From positions 62,001 to 126,000 of the forward strand of contig JAKEKT010000015.1 of the NCBI GenBank assembly GCA_021495925.1: a DNA stretch of 64,000 bases. Reading direction: 5' to 3'. This DNA comes from Diplodia intermedia. Taxonomy: Eukaryota; Ascomycota; Dothideomycetes; Botryosphaeriales; Botryosphaeriaceae. The position numbers were made by a program, and so were the translations under genes. Below are positions 1 to 9,908 of the stretch, piece by piece (the stretch's first letter is position 1; the number at the start of each line of letters is the position of its first letter). A model generated the notes under the pieces. The model did no database searches. It was not told where the DNA came from and worked only from the letters and a program-made list of their open reading frames with translations.

Positions 1-309
1 TTGGTTAGTTATAGTGCTTATCTTGTCCTATCAACGCCCGGCGATCGCTGCCGTGACGGTAAGGGTGGGGGTGCGTCGCTCGTCCGTCGTTGTCTTAGCG
101 GATCGTTCGCCACTGATCTACCAACCACAGGCGAGGAAATCTCATCAAAAGGTGTCCAAAGAACTCATATTCGACATGGAGAAAATAACATCGTGAAATA
201 GAGAGGAAAGAAAGACAGCAAAAGTGAAGATTGGATGCAAACGCAGATGATACCTAAAAAGTCCTGTGAAACACTTCCGGTAAACATGAAGGTATGTAAA
301 AAGCTGTGA
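1..309. other. 5' window edge, no gene seen
   Basis: Two short plus-strand open frames overlap here (60 and 66 codons), but they have no recognisable domain and no splice partner. This is most likely the sequence downstream of the minus-strand gene that ends at 310. Confidence 0.5.
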
Positions 310-2880
310 TCAAGGCATTCTGGAAGAAACAGATGATTGAGGCGAAGTCATGTTTAGAATGCCGTTGAGAGGATGGAGAGATTTTCCACCCTGAGTTTTG
401 CCGTCCTTACCTGAAAAAAAATACCTCAGAAGGACGCGCAGGCTGCTGTGATCTTCCGGCTGAGGCATTGCTTTGCCGATTATCAACGCTCCTTCATCAT
501 TAAAACGCAGGGCCTTCTTAGAAGGATGTTTGGAGATCTCGAGCAACGGGTTGCAGCACGGCCATTTCCTCGAGCCGCAGACACCTGGTCCTTGGTCCTT
601 CTTGGATGGAATACAGTAGATGTCGTTGTATAGTCGAAGGTTTTCTTCTCCTCCGCATCGCTTTGCCAGTTGCTTCAAGCACGAGATTGATGCTGTGAGA
701 TAGCACTGGTCCGTTGGTACTGTCTGCCACAGTGGACAGGTATCCTGAGTGGATTCTGGTTGTATGGGGGCTTTCAAATGGCTGCAGAGGATGACAGCCA
801 TCTCCGGCTTGCTAGAAACCAAGCGAAGCCAGCCTCCGCTTCGGTCCATCTCGACCTTTGAACGCCGGAGATGGAGGTGCTCTTCGAAGCCGGCAATTTC
901 TTTGAACTCGTATCCGACCAAATCCCTGTTCTCCTTAAGACCACATGCATGTCTTTGGAGCTGTTGGTCTTTGATCTGTCCGATCCGTGCGAAGAACGGC
1001 GCGAGTGCTTGGAGAACGGATATTTGCCCGCTGCTGTCGTTTCCCACCTGGATATGCTCTGGAAGACGTTCGTTTGCTGATTGGTGAATAGCAGCGTATG
1101 CCGCCTCTCCTCCATTGGACCGAGCTTCGGCGAACGGCATACTTCTCAGGACTCGGTCTGGCTCGTCTTGATAGGAAGCCCAAGCCAAAGCCATGTGGAG
1201 CAGAGCACTCAACTCCGGAACAAGCCAGCCTTGGTTCGTATTGGCATCGAACAGAAGTATTGGGAGATCTTTTGAGTTTCTGACTTTATCGTGTATGCTG
1301 TTGTGGATCGCACGGAGACGCTGACGGGCAGTATGATGCACCATAAGCTTTCCGGAAATTTGGGCTGTGAAAAAGTTCATTACCGAGGTGCCCACTTGCC
1401 CACTCAGCTCGTTTCCCAGAGTGAACGCAGTTTTGTCGTCGAATTCAGCACCGGAGAAGTCCACCTTGTCGTATCCCGACTCCCTCGTTCCGAGATGGAT
1501 TTTAGCCGATGGAAAATACCCCACAAATGTTCTCTTGCTTTGTAGCAATCGGAAGTCCTTCGAGGGGTATATGTTTCCGCAGTGTTTTTTGATGCGGTCC
1601 CATGACAAAGGACCATCAGCGCCATCGCCTTCCAAAAAATGCCACTGCACACAATCTTCATCTCTTTCACAGATTGATGGTATCAACGCCGTGTTCTCCC
1701 CCTTCAGGACAATTCCTTGACCAAAGTTGACGGGGTACAGAGCGAGTCCAAGAAGAGTCATAACATCAAAAGGCAGCTCCACCCCGCGTTGAGTCCCGCG
1801 ATCTGGAATGGGAAATCCTTCTGCAAGCACGTAGCCTTTGAACATATTGTGCCAACAACGACCGCATCCATCTGTGCTTGAAGCCATAGTCTCCAATGGT
1901 TTTGGAGAAATTCGAAAATGCCCAGGCCAATGCTCCTGTTGATCAACCCGCGAACAGAGTAGCTCATCTGGCACCGGTACTTGACATACTGCGCTGAGCC
2001 AAAGGAGAATTTCCAGAAACTCCGAGACTTCTTTATCATCTCCTTTGAAGTTGAAACACAGTCCGGATGGGGCCTTGTCGATGAAAACCAAGGTCGCTGA
2101 GACAAGAAGACTTTTGCCGAGATGGATTTCCTTCATGGTATCAAAGCCTTGAAAAAACCAGTTGGTGGCCGTAAAGATTCTCAGCGGTTTCAGAGCCGCT
2201 ACAACGAAGCGGAGAATGCATGTTCCAAGTTCAGGCCACATTCGTTCTGCATAGCGTATGCAGGGAGCCACGAACGCTCGGTCTTCCGTACCAGTGACAA
2301 CTATCACTTCCAGTAGATCTTCCACTTCCCGCAACTCCTTAGCTACGAAGGCCAGGAACTCTTTACTAAGAGTCACAGAAAGATCGTATCGAGGGTCCAT
2401 TTTTATGGGCAACCCTGCTTTGTATGCATTACGCATGTAAACTGGGTGTCCCATCAGGGAGGGATCGGAGAGAAGCCGTTGTTTGAATGAAGTCTGCGCG
2501 TGGGAATGCCGTGGAGGCTGGTAGATTCGTACGGCGTGATCTGACACCATGGATCCATCTAGGAGGGTCATACTCCTCCTAATTGTTTGTTCTTCACAAA
2601 GCCTCTGAATCTCGCGCCTGTGGTGGTCTCGCTTCCGGGTATTCCACCAACCTCCCACTGTCCCCTCCGCCCGACACAGCTCGCTCGCGAACCAATTGAT
2701 CACCCACCATAGACCGCCGCAAAGAAAGGACAGGACGACGAAATATATGCTGTAGGTGGCAAGCAGGAGGGCAAGCAGGACAGCTTGTAGGATAGCGAAT
2801 CTGGCGTTGGTGGTGCCGAGCAGCGGAGTTCGCTCCGGGGCGAGGATGGAATTCCAGAGATTCTCCAGAAAATGCGGCAT
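310..2880 (-). CDS. Large conserved-type hypothetical protein with N-terminal membrane anchor
   Basis: A single uninterrupted frame of 856 codons, starting at an ATG at 2880. Residues about 28-62 are strongly hydrophobic (AILQAVLLALLLATYSIYFV then a second stretch) and read as one or two membrane spans. They are followed by a basic segment (NTRKRDHHRREIQR), so the bulk is probably cytosolic. The remaining roughly 790 residues look globular, with normal composition, many Trp and Cys, and no low complexity. A C-terminal part reads like a conserved block (SHLKAPI near residue 690, then a Cys-rich CGGEENLRLYND region). I do not recognise the family and assign no function. Large intronless proteins of this kind are common near expanded, lineage-specific gene families. 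Length and protein-like composition make it a real gene. Confidence 0.75.
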   Translation of the reverse strand: MPHFLENLWNSILAPERTPLLGTTNARFAILQAVLLALLLATYSIYFVVLSFLCGGLWWVINWFASELCRAEGTVGGWWNTRKRDHHRREIQRLCEEQTIRRSMTLLDGSMVSDHAVRIYQPPRHSHAQTSFKQRLLSDPSLMGHPVYMRNAYKAGLPIKMDPRYDLSVTLSKEFLAFVAKELREVEDLLEVIVVTGTEDRAFVAPCIRYAERMWPELGTCILRFVVAALKPLRIFTATNWFFQGFDTMKEIHLGKSLLVSATLVFIDKAPSGLCFNFKGDDKEVSEFLEILLWLSAVCQVPVPDELLCSRVDQQEHWPGHFRISPKPLETMASSTDGCGRCWHNMFKGYVLAEGFPIPDRGTQRGVELPFDVMTLLGLALYPVNFGQGIVLKGENTALIPSICERDEDCVQWHFLEGDGADGPLSWDRIKKHCGNIYPSKDFRLLQSKRTFVGYFPSAKIHLGTRESGYDKVDFSGAEFDDKTAFTLGNELSGQVGTSVMNFFTAQISGKLMVHHTARQRLRAIHNSIHDKVRNSKDLPILLFDANTNQGWLVPELSALLHMALAWASYQDEPDRVLRSMPFAEARSNGGEAAYAAIHQSANERLPEHIQVGNDSSGQISVLQALAPFFARIGQIKDQQLQRHACGLKENRDLVGYEFKEIAGFEEHLHLRRSKVEMDRSGGWLRLVSSKPEMAVILCSHLKAPIQPESTQDTCPLWQTVPTDQCYLTASISCLKQLAKRCGGEENLRLYNDIYCIPSKKDQGPGVCGSRKWPCCNPLLEISKHPSKKALRFNDEGALIIGKAMPQPEDHSSLRVLLRYFFSGKDGKTQGGKSLHPLNGILNMTSPQSSVSSRMP

Positions 2881-3574
2881 GGCGAGCTGTTTGGTTCTGG
2901 GCGTAGAATGGGTCCGAATTCAAAGGTGAGACCAATGTTGGGTGTAGTGGATGAGAAATTGATGGGTGTCGTAGGAAACCGGGTGAAGGGTCTGAAAAGA
3001 GATCGGAGTCTTGCTATTTCGTGGGTCGCGAGTGGCGAGGCTGAGCACACTGTCTGCCTCGCGCTCGGCTGTGCAAGGCAGAGCCAGTTGTTGGCCCACC
3101 GACCCCACAGTGACGTGATACTATCTTCCTTACACTTGCGTAGCATCAGCTCAATCCTTCTCGGCCGAAAAGATAGTAGTAACCGTGCCAAACCAGATCT
3201 TTTCCAAGCTTGTTACCTTCGTCTGTTTCCCCTTGATATGCCTGCACATTAACAGCCCGGCACCATCTGCACAATTTCGATTTAGCAATCTATTATTTGA
3301 GCCATGTCTGGTCTACTTCGGTATCGTAGAGGAAAAGAAGGTAAACGCTAGATGAAGCCCCATATCGTTTCCAGAAAGACTCTGCGAGATCATGGACGCA
3401 ATCCGCACTAATGCCGTGGAACCATTCGTAGAACTTGAAAGTTGGAATGACACCGCAGGTGACAAAAGATCAGGGCCCTTCGAGCTCCACCGAGCACGCT
3501 GCACGCTCAGGTCAGCACCTGGACGTACAAGCGAGCCTTTAACGCACACGGGTTTGTCCAGATATCAGAATCGG
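2881..3574. other. Intergenic region between the unknown membrane protein and BTB gene 1
   Basis: About 690 bp that should hold the promoter of the gene ending at 310 and the 3' region of the BTB gene ending at 3575. Only short overlapping frames occur. No BTB relic, repeat or clear core promoter was recognised. Confidence 0.5.
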
Positions 3575-4707
3575 TCAGTCCCACTCATAGGTTAATGGCC
3601 GTTTCGTGCAGAGCTTGATACCCAATCTCTTCCTCTCAGCGTCCTTCCACTCGTTCGACTCTGTGTCCCACTTCTGCTCATACTCATCATCAGACTCGCA
3701 CATACCGTCATTCCACTCACTGCTTCGGACCCGAACGCCGCATAGTGGACATCGCATGCAACCGTAGAGCTCCGACGGGAATTCCACGTACACCTCCCTC
3801 GAGCAACGCGGACAAATGCAATGGCAGTTCGTGACGCTCAAGCTGATAACTTCTCGAACTTCGCCAAGCCAATTCAGGGCCCAATTGTCGCAGTCATCTT
3901 CTATCAACTTCCAAGCATGCTTATCAAGGTGCGTGAAGAAATCCGGGATAAGCTCGCGCACATTCTCCCTCTCCCCGGAATCCAGGTAGAGATACTTCAT
4001 GCACGCTTTCAGGAAGTGCCCATCGCGGCGGATCAGACACTGGTCCTCCGGAACCCAGTTGAAGATGTGGCTGAGCGCACATATGAAAGTCGACAGGTAC
4101 GGGACCAAGGCGTAGAAGGCGTGGAAGTGCGTGTGCATGCGGCGCATGAGCTGAGGGGCGTCGTAGACAGCCGCAACGGCATAGACCTCTGCAATGTGCA
4201 GAAGCGTGTCGGAAGCCTCCTGCTTCTCTTTCTTGGTGTACCGCTGCTTGCGTTTGACCGTGGTCACCTTGTAGTCGGCCGTGTAGAGGAACTCGACCAG
4301 TGCTTTGATCGCGGTCGGCGGGTCGTCGAGGAACTCAATGGTACCGGTGGTACCTTCCTGTGCGCGTAGTTCGTCGTTAGCTGAGATGTGCCTGCAGGAA
4401 ACGCATGGGTTGTTTGAAGCGGGCGGAGATGGCCTTGCCTTGAACCTTCCCGGCTTGAGGGCGTTGGCGAAGAAGGTCGAGCGGTTGCACAGGATGGCGC
4501 GGTGGCACTCGATGGTCTCGCCGTTGTTCAAGGCGATTGCCATGTCACAGTTCTCGCCTGATTTGAACGCCCTTTGAGGAGTGTCAGCAGAGAGTGAAGC
4601 ACTGCGCGCGGTGAATGGGCGCACTTTTCCAGGTCGCGTCTCAGCGAAATGAGGTTCTCTTTGTCCTCTTCGGCCTCAGCCGGTTTTTCTCTTTCGATTG
4701 GCGGCAT
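3575..4707 (-). CDS. BTB/POZ domain protein with C-terminal zinc-ribbon-like Cys pairs (BTB copy 1)
   Basis: Three exons placed by hand: 4625-4707, 4439-4571 and 3575-4357, giving 332 residues. The start MPPIERE was chosen because the open frame around 4624 has no ATG, while a 53-nt intron (4572-4624, phase 2, CTGAC branch sequence) joins this leader in frame. The BTB core begins near CDMAIALNNG, with the hallmark CHRAIL and FFANALKPGRFK, then ALVEFLYTADY in exon 3. The C-terminus has CICPRC followed about 16 residues later by CMRCPLCG, a likely zinc ribbon. Intron 2 (4358-4438, 81 nt) starts GCAAGG and ends CAG, so it is probably a GC-AG intron; it is a multiple of three with no stop and could be retained. 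BTB proteins usually dimerise or act as Cullin-3 adaptors; no role is shown for this copy. It forms a same-strand cluster with copies 2 and 3. Confidence 0.8.
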
Positions 4708-5879
4708 GGCTGGTGAGGAGCCTTGCTTCCGGCGAAAGGTTGCGGGCGGAGGTGGGTGGACCTTGGGTGAGGTTGAGGAGAAGGAGGACGAGGCGCTTCG
4801 AAGATGGGCTGGAGGGGGTCATCGCTTGCCGGGTCGGCGGTGAATGTAATTTCTCTTGGCGCAGCGGGTTCTCGAATTTTCTGGCTCATGGGTGCGGTGA
4901 TGTAGGGAGCTGAATCCAATGTCCGGATGTAGATGTGAGTTTTGTCCGCGAACAATTTCGTAAACACCGACCCACGCAGGAAAACCGTAGGCTCACATCT
5001 TCTGCTGCCTGCCATGCTAGCAATCGGCGGTTTTCGCAAGACACGGAAGGAACCTTCTGCAGTTTCGTTTGCCGTCGGTTCAGGCAGGTCCGTCCACCGC
5101 CTCGTCCAAGCCACACCCTCAAGCTTGCGCGACGTCTCTTACTGCCAAATTATTCACATCCATCTGTGCCTCCACCTCGTTCCCACCCTGCGGCGCTACT
5201 ACTTCCTGCGTAGCATCGAGCTGCACCTCAAACTCCGCCCCAAATCGCCTCCGCCGCCTCCGCTGCCGTCTTGCCCAACGACGCCCGATCACCCACAGCT
5301 CGATACCGCCCCTCCCACCACGATCCGCTCGACCACTTCGCCACAATAACACCCGTATCGCGCGTAAGCTTTTGCAGGAGGTGTTGCATCCCGCCTTCCT
5401 CACTTGGGATCACGGCGACGCGGCGAGCATAATCGATTCACGAGCCCGCGGCGGCGTAGGCGAACGGGATGGGGATACAAAGGGCAGTACAGTAGGTAAA
5501 GAAGGTCATTGCCGACGGAGAGGCGAGGGTATTCGGGGATGGCGATGGTGTTATGGGGGGCGGAGAGCCAGGCGGCGGCGTGAAGTATGGTGGTGGAAGT
5601 GAGGATGATGGATTTCGGGGTCAGATCCAGGGGGAAGGGCTCCGGATTTGAAGCTGGGGAAGGGATTATTTGGAATGACTTGAGCGGATATGTGATACAT
5701 GCCCGAGGTCTTGCTGGCCAAGATGGGCTCCCATTGAGTTCTATGCACATTTCCGGCAACCGTTTGGCCCCGTAAAGCAACACGTTTTTCGCAGGTCAAC
5801 CATGCCAGGTAGGCGATAACAGGCTTTATAGTGTTATCTGGGCCGCTAAAGAGTAGAGTTCAACTCTACGAAGTCCATA
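4708..5879. other. Intergenic region upstream of BTB copy 1
   Basis: About 1.2 kb holding the promoter of BTB copy 1 and the 3' flank of copy 2. It contains one arm of the dispersed palindromic repeat (4907-4939). Frames on both strands up to 177 codons are Arg/Pro-rich and overlap one another, so they look like composition effects. A minus-strand fragment around 5228-5413 (SGSWWEGRYRAVG) looks more protein-like but has no start or partner. Confidence 0.45.
4907..4939 (+). repeat. Dispersed palindromic repeat, copy A (single arm)
   Basis: The segment beginning GAGCTGAATCC and ending GATGTGAG matches, with a few substitutions, the left arms of the elements at 14671 and 29893 and the reverse complement of the right arm at 25400. 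No convincing second arm is visible here, so this copy is degraded or partial. Confidence 0.45.
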
Positions 5880-6817
5880 TCAATAAGAGTCCAGCATATC
5901 CAGCACTTCCAAGGGGCGCATTTTACGCCTAGTTAGTGGACCGGCTCCCAATTCCATTGTAATGGGTGTAAGATCTTGAAAGCGCGCCAGGAATTCTGCG
6001 GCCTCATCATAGAAGTCGAACCAACGATCCCACTCATTGAAAAACACGCCTTTCAGCCTCTGCATGAACTCCAGGCTCTCCTTCATCATGGCATCCCACG
6101 TCTCTTGCTTTATGAGTAAGTGACGCTGATCAATAACCAAGTAGAGAATCGTATAGTCAACTCCGGACCAGCCAAGATTATAGTCGAATGGGTGTTCCGT
6201 AAAGACTTTTCCAACTTCTGGGAGGACTTTGAAGGCCAGCTCGGGGCGGTATCGGAAGTGCCCAATTATGTGATGTCCGGCAAACTCCACAAGGTCTTTA
6301 ACCAGGTACTTGGCAGCGACAACCAGCACGTCCACATGAAACAGGATCAAGTCTGGGACGTCTTCATCTTTGTCAAACTCGTATTCCGCGGTGTATAAGA
6401 AGTCGACGAGCGCATTGATAGCCCCCGGAGGATCGTCAAACATCTCCACAACTCTCGTCGAGTTTTCCTGCATGGTGGGACAGAAGGTTAGGAATATGTT
6501 GTACTTTCCGCCCTGGCAACACGCGCTGAATCCCAACTGATTTCATTCGGCAATACGTACCTTCCAGTTACCTTGCATGGCGTTCTCAAAGAATCCGCAT
6601 CGTCCACACATGATGACGCGGTGACACTTAACTATAGATTTGTCGCTGAGATGGACCTCCATGTCGCTGAAGCGGCTTCGGTTGCCATTGATACTGTCAC
6701 TCATGTCAGCAAATGATCAACGGAGGACTCGGTCGCGTGGCAAGCCTGTAGCACCTACGCCCGCAAATCCACCTGCAACAACTCCAACGTCTCTTGATAG
6801 GCCTCCGGTTTGGGCAT
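5880..6817 (-). CDS. BTB/POZ domain protein (BTB copy 2)
   Basis: Three exons: 6759-6817, 6561-6693 and 5880-6467, giving 259 residues. The leader MPKPEAYQETLELLQVDLR ends at a GTAGGT donor (intron 6694-6758, phase 2, CTGAC near the acceptor). The 133-nt middle exon then carries RFSDMEVHLSD, KCHRVIMCGR and FFENAMQGNWK. Intron 2 (6468-6560) has a GTACGT donor, and exon 3 opens with ENSTRVVEMFDDPPGA and ALVDFLYTAEY, the second half of the BTB fold. An ATG inside the region at 6704 would give a shorter protein with only one intron; the three-exon model is preferred because it reproduces the family's phases and exon length. Unlike copies 1, 3, 4 and 7, the C-terminus has no CxxC pairs. A tandem repeat lies just upstream (6918-7120). 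Confidence 0.75.
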
Positions 6818-6917
6818 GACGAAGTATCTTCGGAACACGCTTGTGATCTAGGTGTTTTGACTCGGGAGCATCGGTAGGGTTGAGCCTGTTCCTGCTGCGG
6901 CAGAAGCTGGATGGGTG

Positions 6918-7120
6918 TGCAAGGTCGAGGATATGCGCGCGGGCGTGGAGCGCAATAGCTTGGTGGGACGCTGGAAGAAAGCGGGACGACGTTGGAATGC
7001 AAGGTCGAGGATATGCGCGCGGGCGTGGAGCGCAATAGCTTGGTGGGACGCTGGAAGAAAGCGGGACGACGTTGGAAGAAAGCGGGATGTTGGAAGAAAG
7101 CGGGACATTGGAAGAAAGCA
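6918..7120. repeat. Tandem repeat, two 80-bp units plus shorter subrepeats
   Basis: An 80-bp unit starting TGCAAGGTCGAGGATATGCG occurs at 6918-6997 and again at 6998-7077 with no differences that I can see. It is followed by three or four copies of a roughly 18-bp unit containing TTGGAAGAAAGCGGGA. The array sits about 100 bp upstream of the start of BTB copy 2. It creates repetitive open frames on both strands that should not be annotated as protein. Confidence 0.85.
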
Positions 7121-7447
7121 AAACGTCATAGAAGCCAATGGTAGCGCGTCTTAGAAGCTTACGAGGAGAAGGGGAGGTGCGACCCAGAGCCAACCTGGAA
7201 ACCACGTTACTGAAGCTCAACAAGCTACTCACTCGCAACGCGCGCAGCATGCATATACGGCACTCTGCTTACTTCTCTGATTGCCACATGAATATTGACA
7301 GTGTGTAACTGCTCAGTGACTATTTCTCCCCATCAATTGGCTACGTGGTGCGTCCGTTGTTCACTGAATGCAGGCAATAAACAATGCAGTACCTGTTAAT
7401 CCGCACTTCAACCCCCCACGCGTGCGCTGTTCCCCCTCCACTTCCGT
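7121..7447. other. Intergenic region between BTB copies 2 and 3
   Basis: The remaining upstream sequence of BTB copy 2 and the 3' flank of copy 3. I see no gene or repeat in it beyond the tandem array that precedes it. Confidence 0.5.
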
Positions 7448-8477
7448 CTATGCCTCCCACATGTTGCTTGACGCCTTGAAGTGGCAGCATTCAGTCTTGC
7501 ATTCGCTGATTCCCGGTATCCGCGTCCCGACCACCTGTTCCTGGACAGTGCCGCATCTTGGGCACCTCAGGACGCGTACGACCATGCCGACGGCATTCTC
7601 GCCGCCCCATCGATCGAGCCATTCTCCGGCGCTACGGCAGCCACGATATTCCCATTTGTCTTTGCAACCGCCCGCGATCCTTTCCATAAACTCCGGTACG
7701 TCGTTCAAGGCATCCCACGCTCGGTGGTTCCAACGAAGGTGCGCCTCCGTCTGTTCGACGGTGAGGGTCACGAGTTCTTTGTGCACATGGGTTTTCTTGT
7801 CCGGATCGTGCTCGGAAAAGATCCTGGCCAGGTCTGGCAGGACCGGAATACACTCAACGAAGTGGTCTGGACGCGTCCAGGTCAGAGCAATGAACAATGC
7901 GCATTCCGCGTATCCACAGACGTCGTCAACTTGGTATATCTTGGCGACCTCGTAGACTTCGGCATGGAAAAGAGCTTGGTCAGCACGATCAAGGTTCTTG
8001 CTGATGGTGTACGTGGACGTGTACAAAAACTCGATCAAGGCCGTGACCGCCTCCGGAGGGTCGTTCGGCAGCTTGACGACTCCGGTGTAGCTTTCCTGCA
8101 ATGTCATCCATTTGTCAGCAGTCAGCTCGCGGCTGGAGTTGTGATCCAAAAGCTGTGCCTCACCTTGAACCTCCCGGGCTCGAGCGCCTTCGCGAAGAAG
8201 CTGCACTGGTTGCACACGATGTTGCGATGGCATTGGAGCTCCGTGCCGTCACTAATCTTGATCGTCATGTCGCTGTTTTTGAGTGAAGGGGAAGAGCTGT
8301 ATGAGTAAGTAGTACAACGTCAGCGCGAATGCCCTCGCCTGGACTGTCTGCGCTGTGGCCAACATACCGTGCCATAGGCTGCAAGAAGCCGATTCGGTCG
8401 GGACCGATACGCCTTTCTTCAGGGACCTTTATGGCCCGGACGAGCCAAGGAGGGTATTCATCTCCTCCGTAATCCAT
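7448..8477 (-). CDS. BTB/POZ domain protein with C-terminal Cys motif (BTB copy 3)
   Basis: Three exons: 8368-8477, 8164-8296 and 7448-8095, giving 296 residues. The leader MDYGGDEYPPWLVRAIKVP ends with CG at a GTATGT donor (intron 8297-8367, phase 2). The middle exon is again 133 nt (SDMTIKISDG, CHRNIVCNQ, FFAKALEPGRFK). Intron 2 (8096-8163) is GTGAGG to GCAG. Exon 3 begins ESYTGVVKLPNDPPEAV and continues ALIEFLYTSTY. The tail has a CPRCG motif and then C-x3-CC, a partial version of the zinc-ribbon-like end of copy 1. The frame is open upstream to an ATG at 8720, but 8477 was chosen because a TATA-like element at 8647-8653 lies between the two. Confidence 0.78.
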
Positions 8478-9107
8478 AGCTTGAGTGATCTTGCGTAGGC
8501 GCCGGTGTTGTACAAATGCTTGGCTGATGTTGCGACAGTGAGCGCTGGCTAGGTAACGGACCAAGCCCAGGTGACGAAGTTGACGGAAGACGCCGGAGCC
8601 TTTGAAGCGGATGGGGCTGAAGTCGGTGAGGCTCGAGCGAAGAAGTTTTATATGCGCATGCAAAAAGGTTGTGAACCCGTCTGTCACAATCACGTGCGCC
8701 GCTTGAGCCGCACCAGGCAAGTGCGCAAAAGGTTAAACTCTTCGTTGCTGCTCCATCTGGGTATGGCAATTCTCACCTGTCAACCTGTCCCCATAATGCT
8801 GGATCGATTGGAAAGGTGAATCTCAGCCCGTCTGTCTTTCTGGAAATGGACCGTTGCGAGCTGATCCCAGATTTCACGTCCCATATTGCTCTTCGGACCG
8901 TACTTGAAAGCCCGTTTCCGCTCGTCAGTGGGTTTGCTTTAGAAGAGTGTGACGCGATCCAACGCGTCCGCCACGCGCCCAAGTATCTACAGCCGCGCCA
9001 CTGCGTAAGCGAACCCTTGAAACCCACCGACGACGAGCTTTCTCGTTCCAACCACACTCTTTACACAGCCAACGCGAAAGGGCAACCTCCGCAGCAGGAA
9101 CCAAAGC
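8478..9107. other. Intergenic region, divergent BTB copy 3 and APH-like gene
   Basis: About 630 bp separating a minus-strand BTB gene from a plus-strand kinase-like gene, so both promoters should be here. A 104-codon plus-strand frame (8816-9130) overlaps the start of the kinase gene in another frame and shows no domain. Confidence 0.5.
8647..8653 (-). promoter_or_regulatory. Possible TATA box of BTB copy 3
   Basis: TATAAAA on the minus strand, about 170 bp before the chosen ATG at 8477. It supports that start over the longer frame, but a 7-mer alone is weak evidence. Confidence 0.3.
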
Positions 9108-9908
9108 ATGGAGTCGGCACCGATCAATGACTCTTGGCTGCGTCGATGCACCGTTCTCGTTCTGATCGGGCTCCTCGAGCGGTTCCGCCCGCGCCAGGGC
9201 GTCGTCCTCATGCTCTCCGACAACGTCTGCGTCAAACACGGCCCGCTCGTCCATCTCTCCGAAGCCTCCACGCTGCGCTTCATTGCCCAAAACACGTCCA
9301 TCCCCGTGCCAAAGGTCTACTGCGCCTTCGAGCGGCGCGGCTGGACGTACATCGTCATGGAACGGATCGACGGCGACAAGGTCGGGCAAGGCTGGGTGAA
9401 GCGGAGCGAGGAGTCAAAAGCCAAGATTCTCTCCAAGCTGAAGCCGTTGGTACGGCAATTGCGAGCAATACCTGCACCGGGGCCGCGAGTGAGCAATGTC
9501 GACGGTGGATCCCTGTACGACCCGCGCCTGCCGGGACCTCTGCGGTTCGGGCCGTTTGACAGCGTGCACGACTTCCACAAGCATCTGCATGGAGGCTTCG
9601 GTCCCGATGCCAGCTTCGATCCGGAGGTCAACGAACTCATCAGGCTGCACGATCAGCCTTGGCCGCCACCTGTTTTCACCCACGGCGACCTGAGCAGTCT
9701 CAATATCCTCGCCCGCGGGGATGAGATCGTTGGCATTGTTGACTGGGAGACTGCCGGTTGGCTTCCGCATTACTGGGAGTATACAACGGCCTGCCAAGTA
9801 AACCCACGAAACGAGTTTTGGCGGGACGAGATTGACAAGTTCTTGGATCCGATGCCGACGGAGCTGGCCATGGAGAAGATACGTGAGAGATATTTTGGTG
9901 ACTTTTAA
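9108..9908 (+). CDS. Phosphotransferase (APH/choline-kinase-like fold) protein
   Basis: An intronless gene of 266 codons. It shows the core of the APH family: a Lys in the N-lobe region (NVCVKHG, residues 39-45), the catalytic loop FTHGDLSSLNIL with H192, D194 and N199, and the metal-binding Asp of IVGIVDWETAGW (D212). These are the residues expected for ATP-dependent phosphoryl transfer to a small molecule. Such genes are numerous in filamentous fungi and their substrates are mostly unknown; the similarity to aminoglycoside kinases does not imply antibiotic resistance. At 266 residues it is at the short end of the family but complete through the catalytic core. The start was taken as the first ATG of the frame. 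Confidence 0.85.
   Translation: MESAPINDSWLRRCTVLVLIGLLERFRPRQGVVLMLSDNVCVKHGPLVHLSEASTLRFIAQNTSIPVPKVYCAFERRGWTYIVMERIDGDKVGQGWVKRSEESKAKILSKLKPLVRQLRAIPAPGPRVSNVDGGSLYDPRLPGPLRFGPFDSVHDFHKHLHGGFGPDASFDPEVNELIRLHDQPWPPPVFTHGDLSSLNILARGDEIVGIVDWETAGWLPHYWEYTTACQVNPRNEFWRDEIDKFLDPMPTELAMEKIRERYFGDF

Noticed and set aside
5228..5413. A minus-strand fragment with a protein-like look (SGSWWEGRYRAVG).
   Set aside because: No start codon, no splice partner and an early stop; it could be a gene relic but nothing identifies the family.
6717..7250. Frames with Pro/Ser-rich repeats on the minus strand near the tandem array.
   Set aside because: The periodicity comes from the 80-bp DNA repeat; the real first exon of BTB copy 2 lies at 6759-6817 in its own context.
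8816..9130. A 104-codon plus-strand frame before the APH-like gene.
   Set aside because: It overlaps the kinase start in another frame and shows no domain.
9108..9908. The APH-like gene considered as an antibiotic resistance gene.
   Set aside because: The catalytic fold is shared by many fungal small-molecule and protein kinases; nothing indicates aminoglycosides as substrate.
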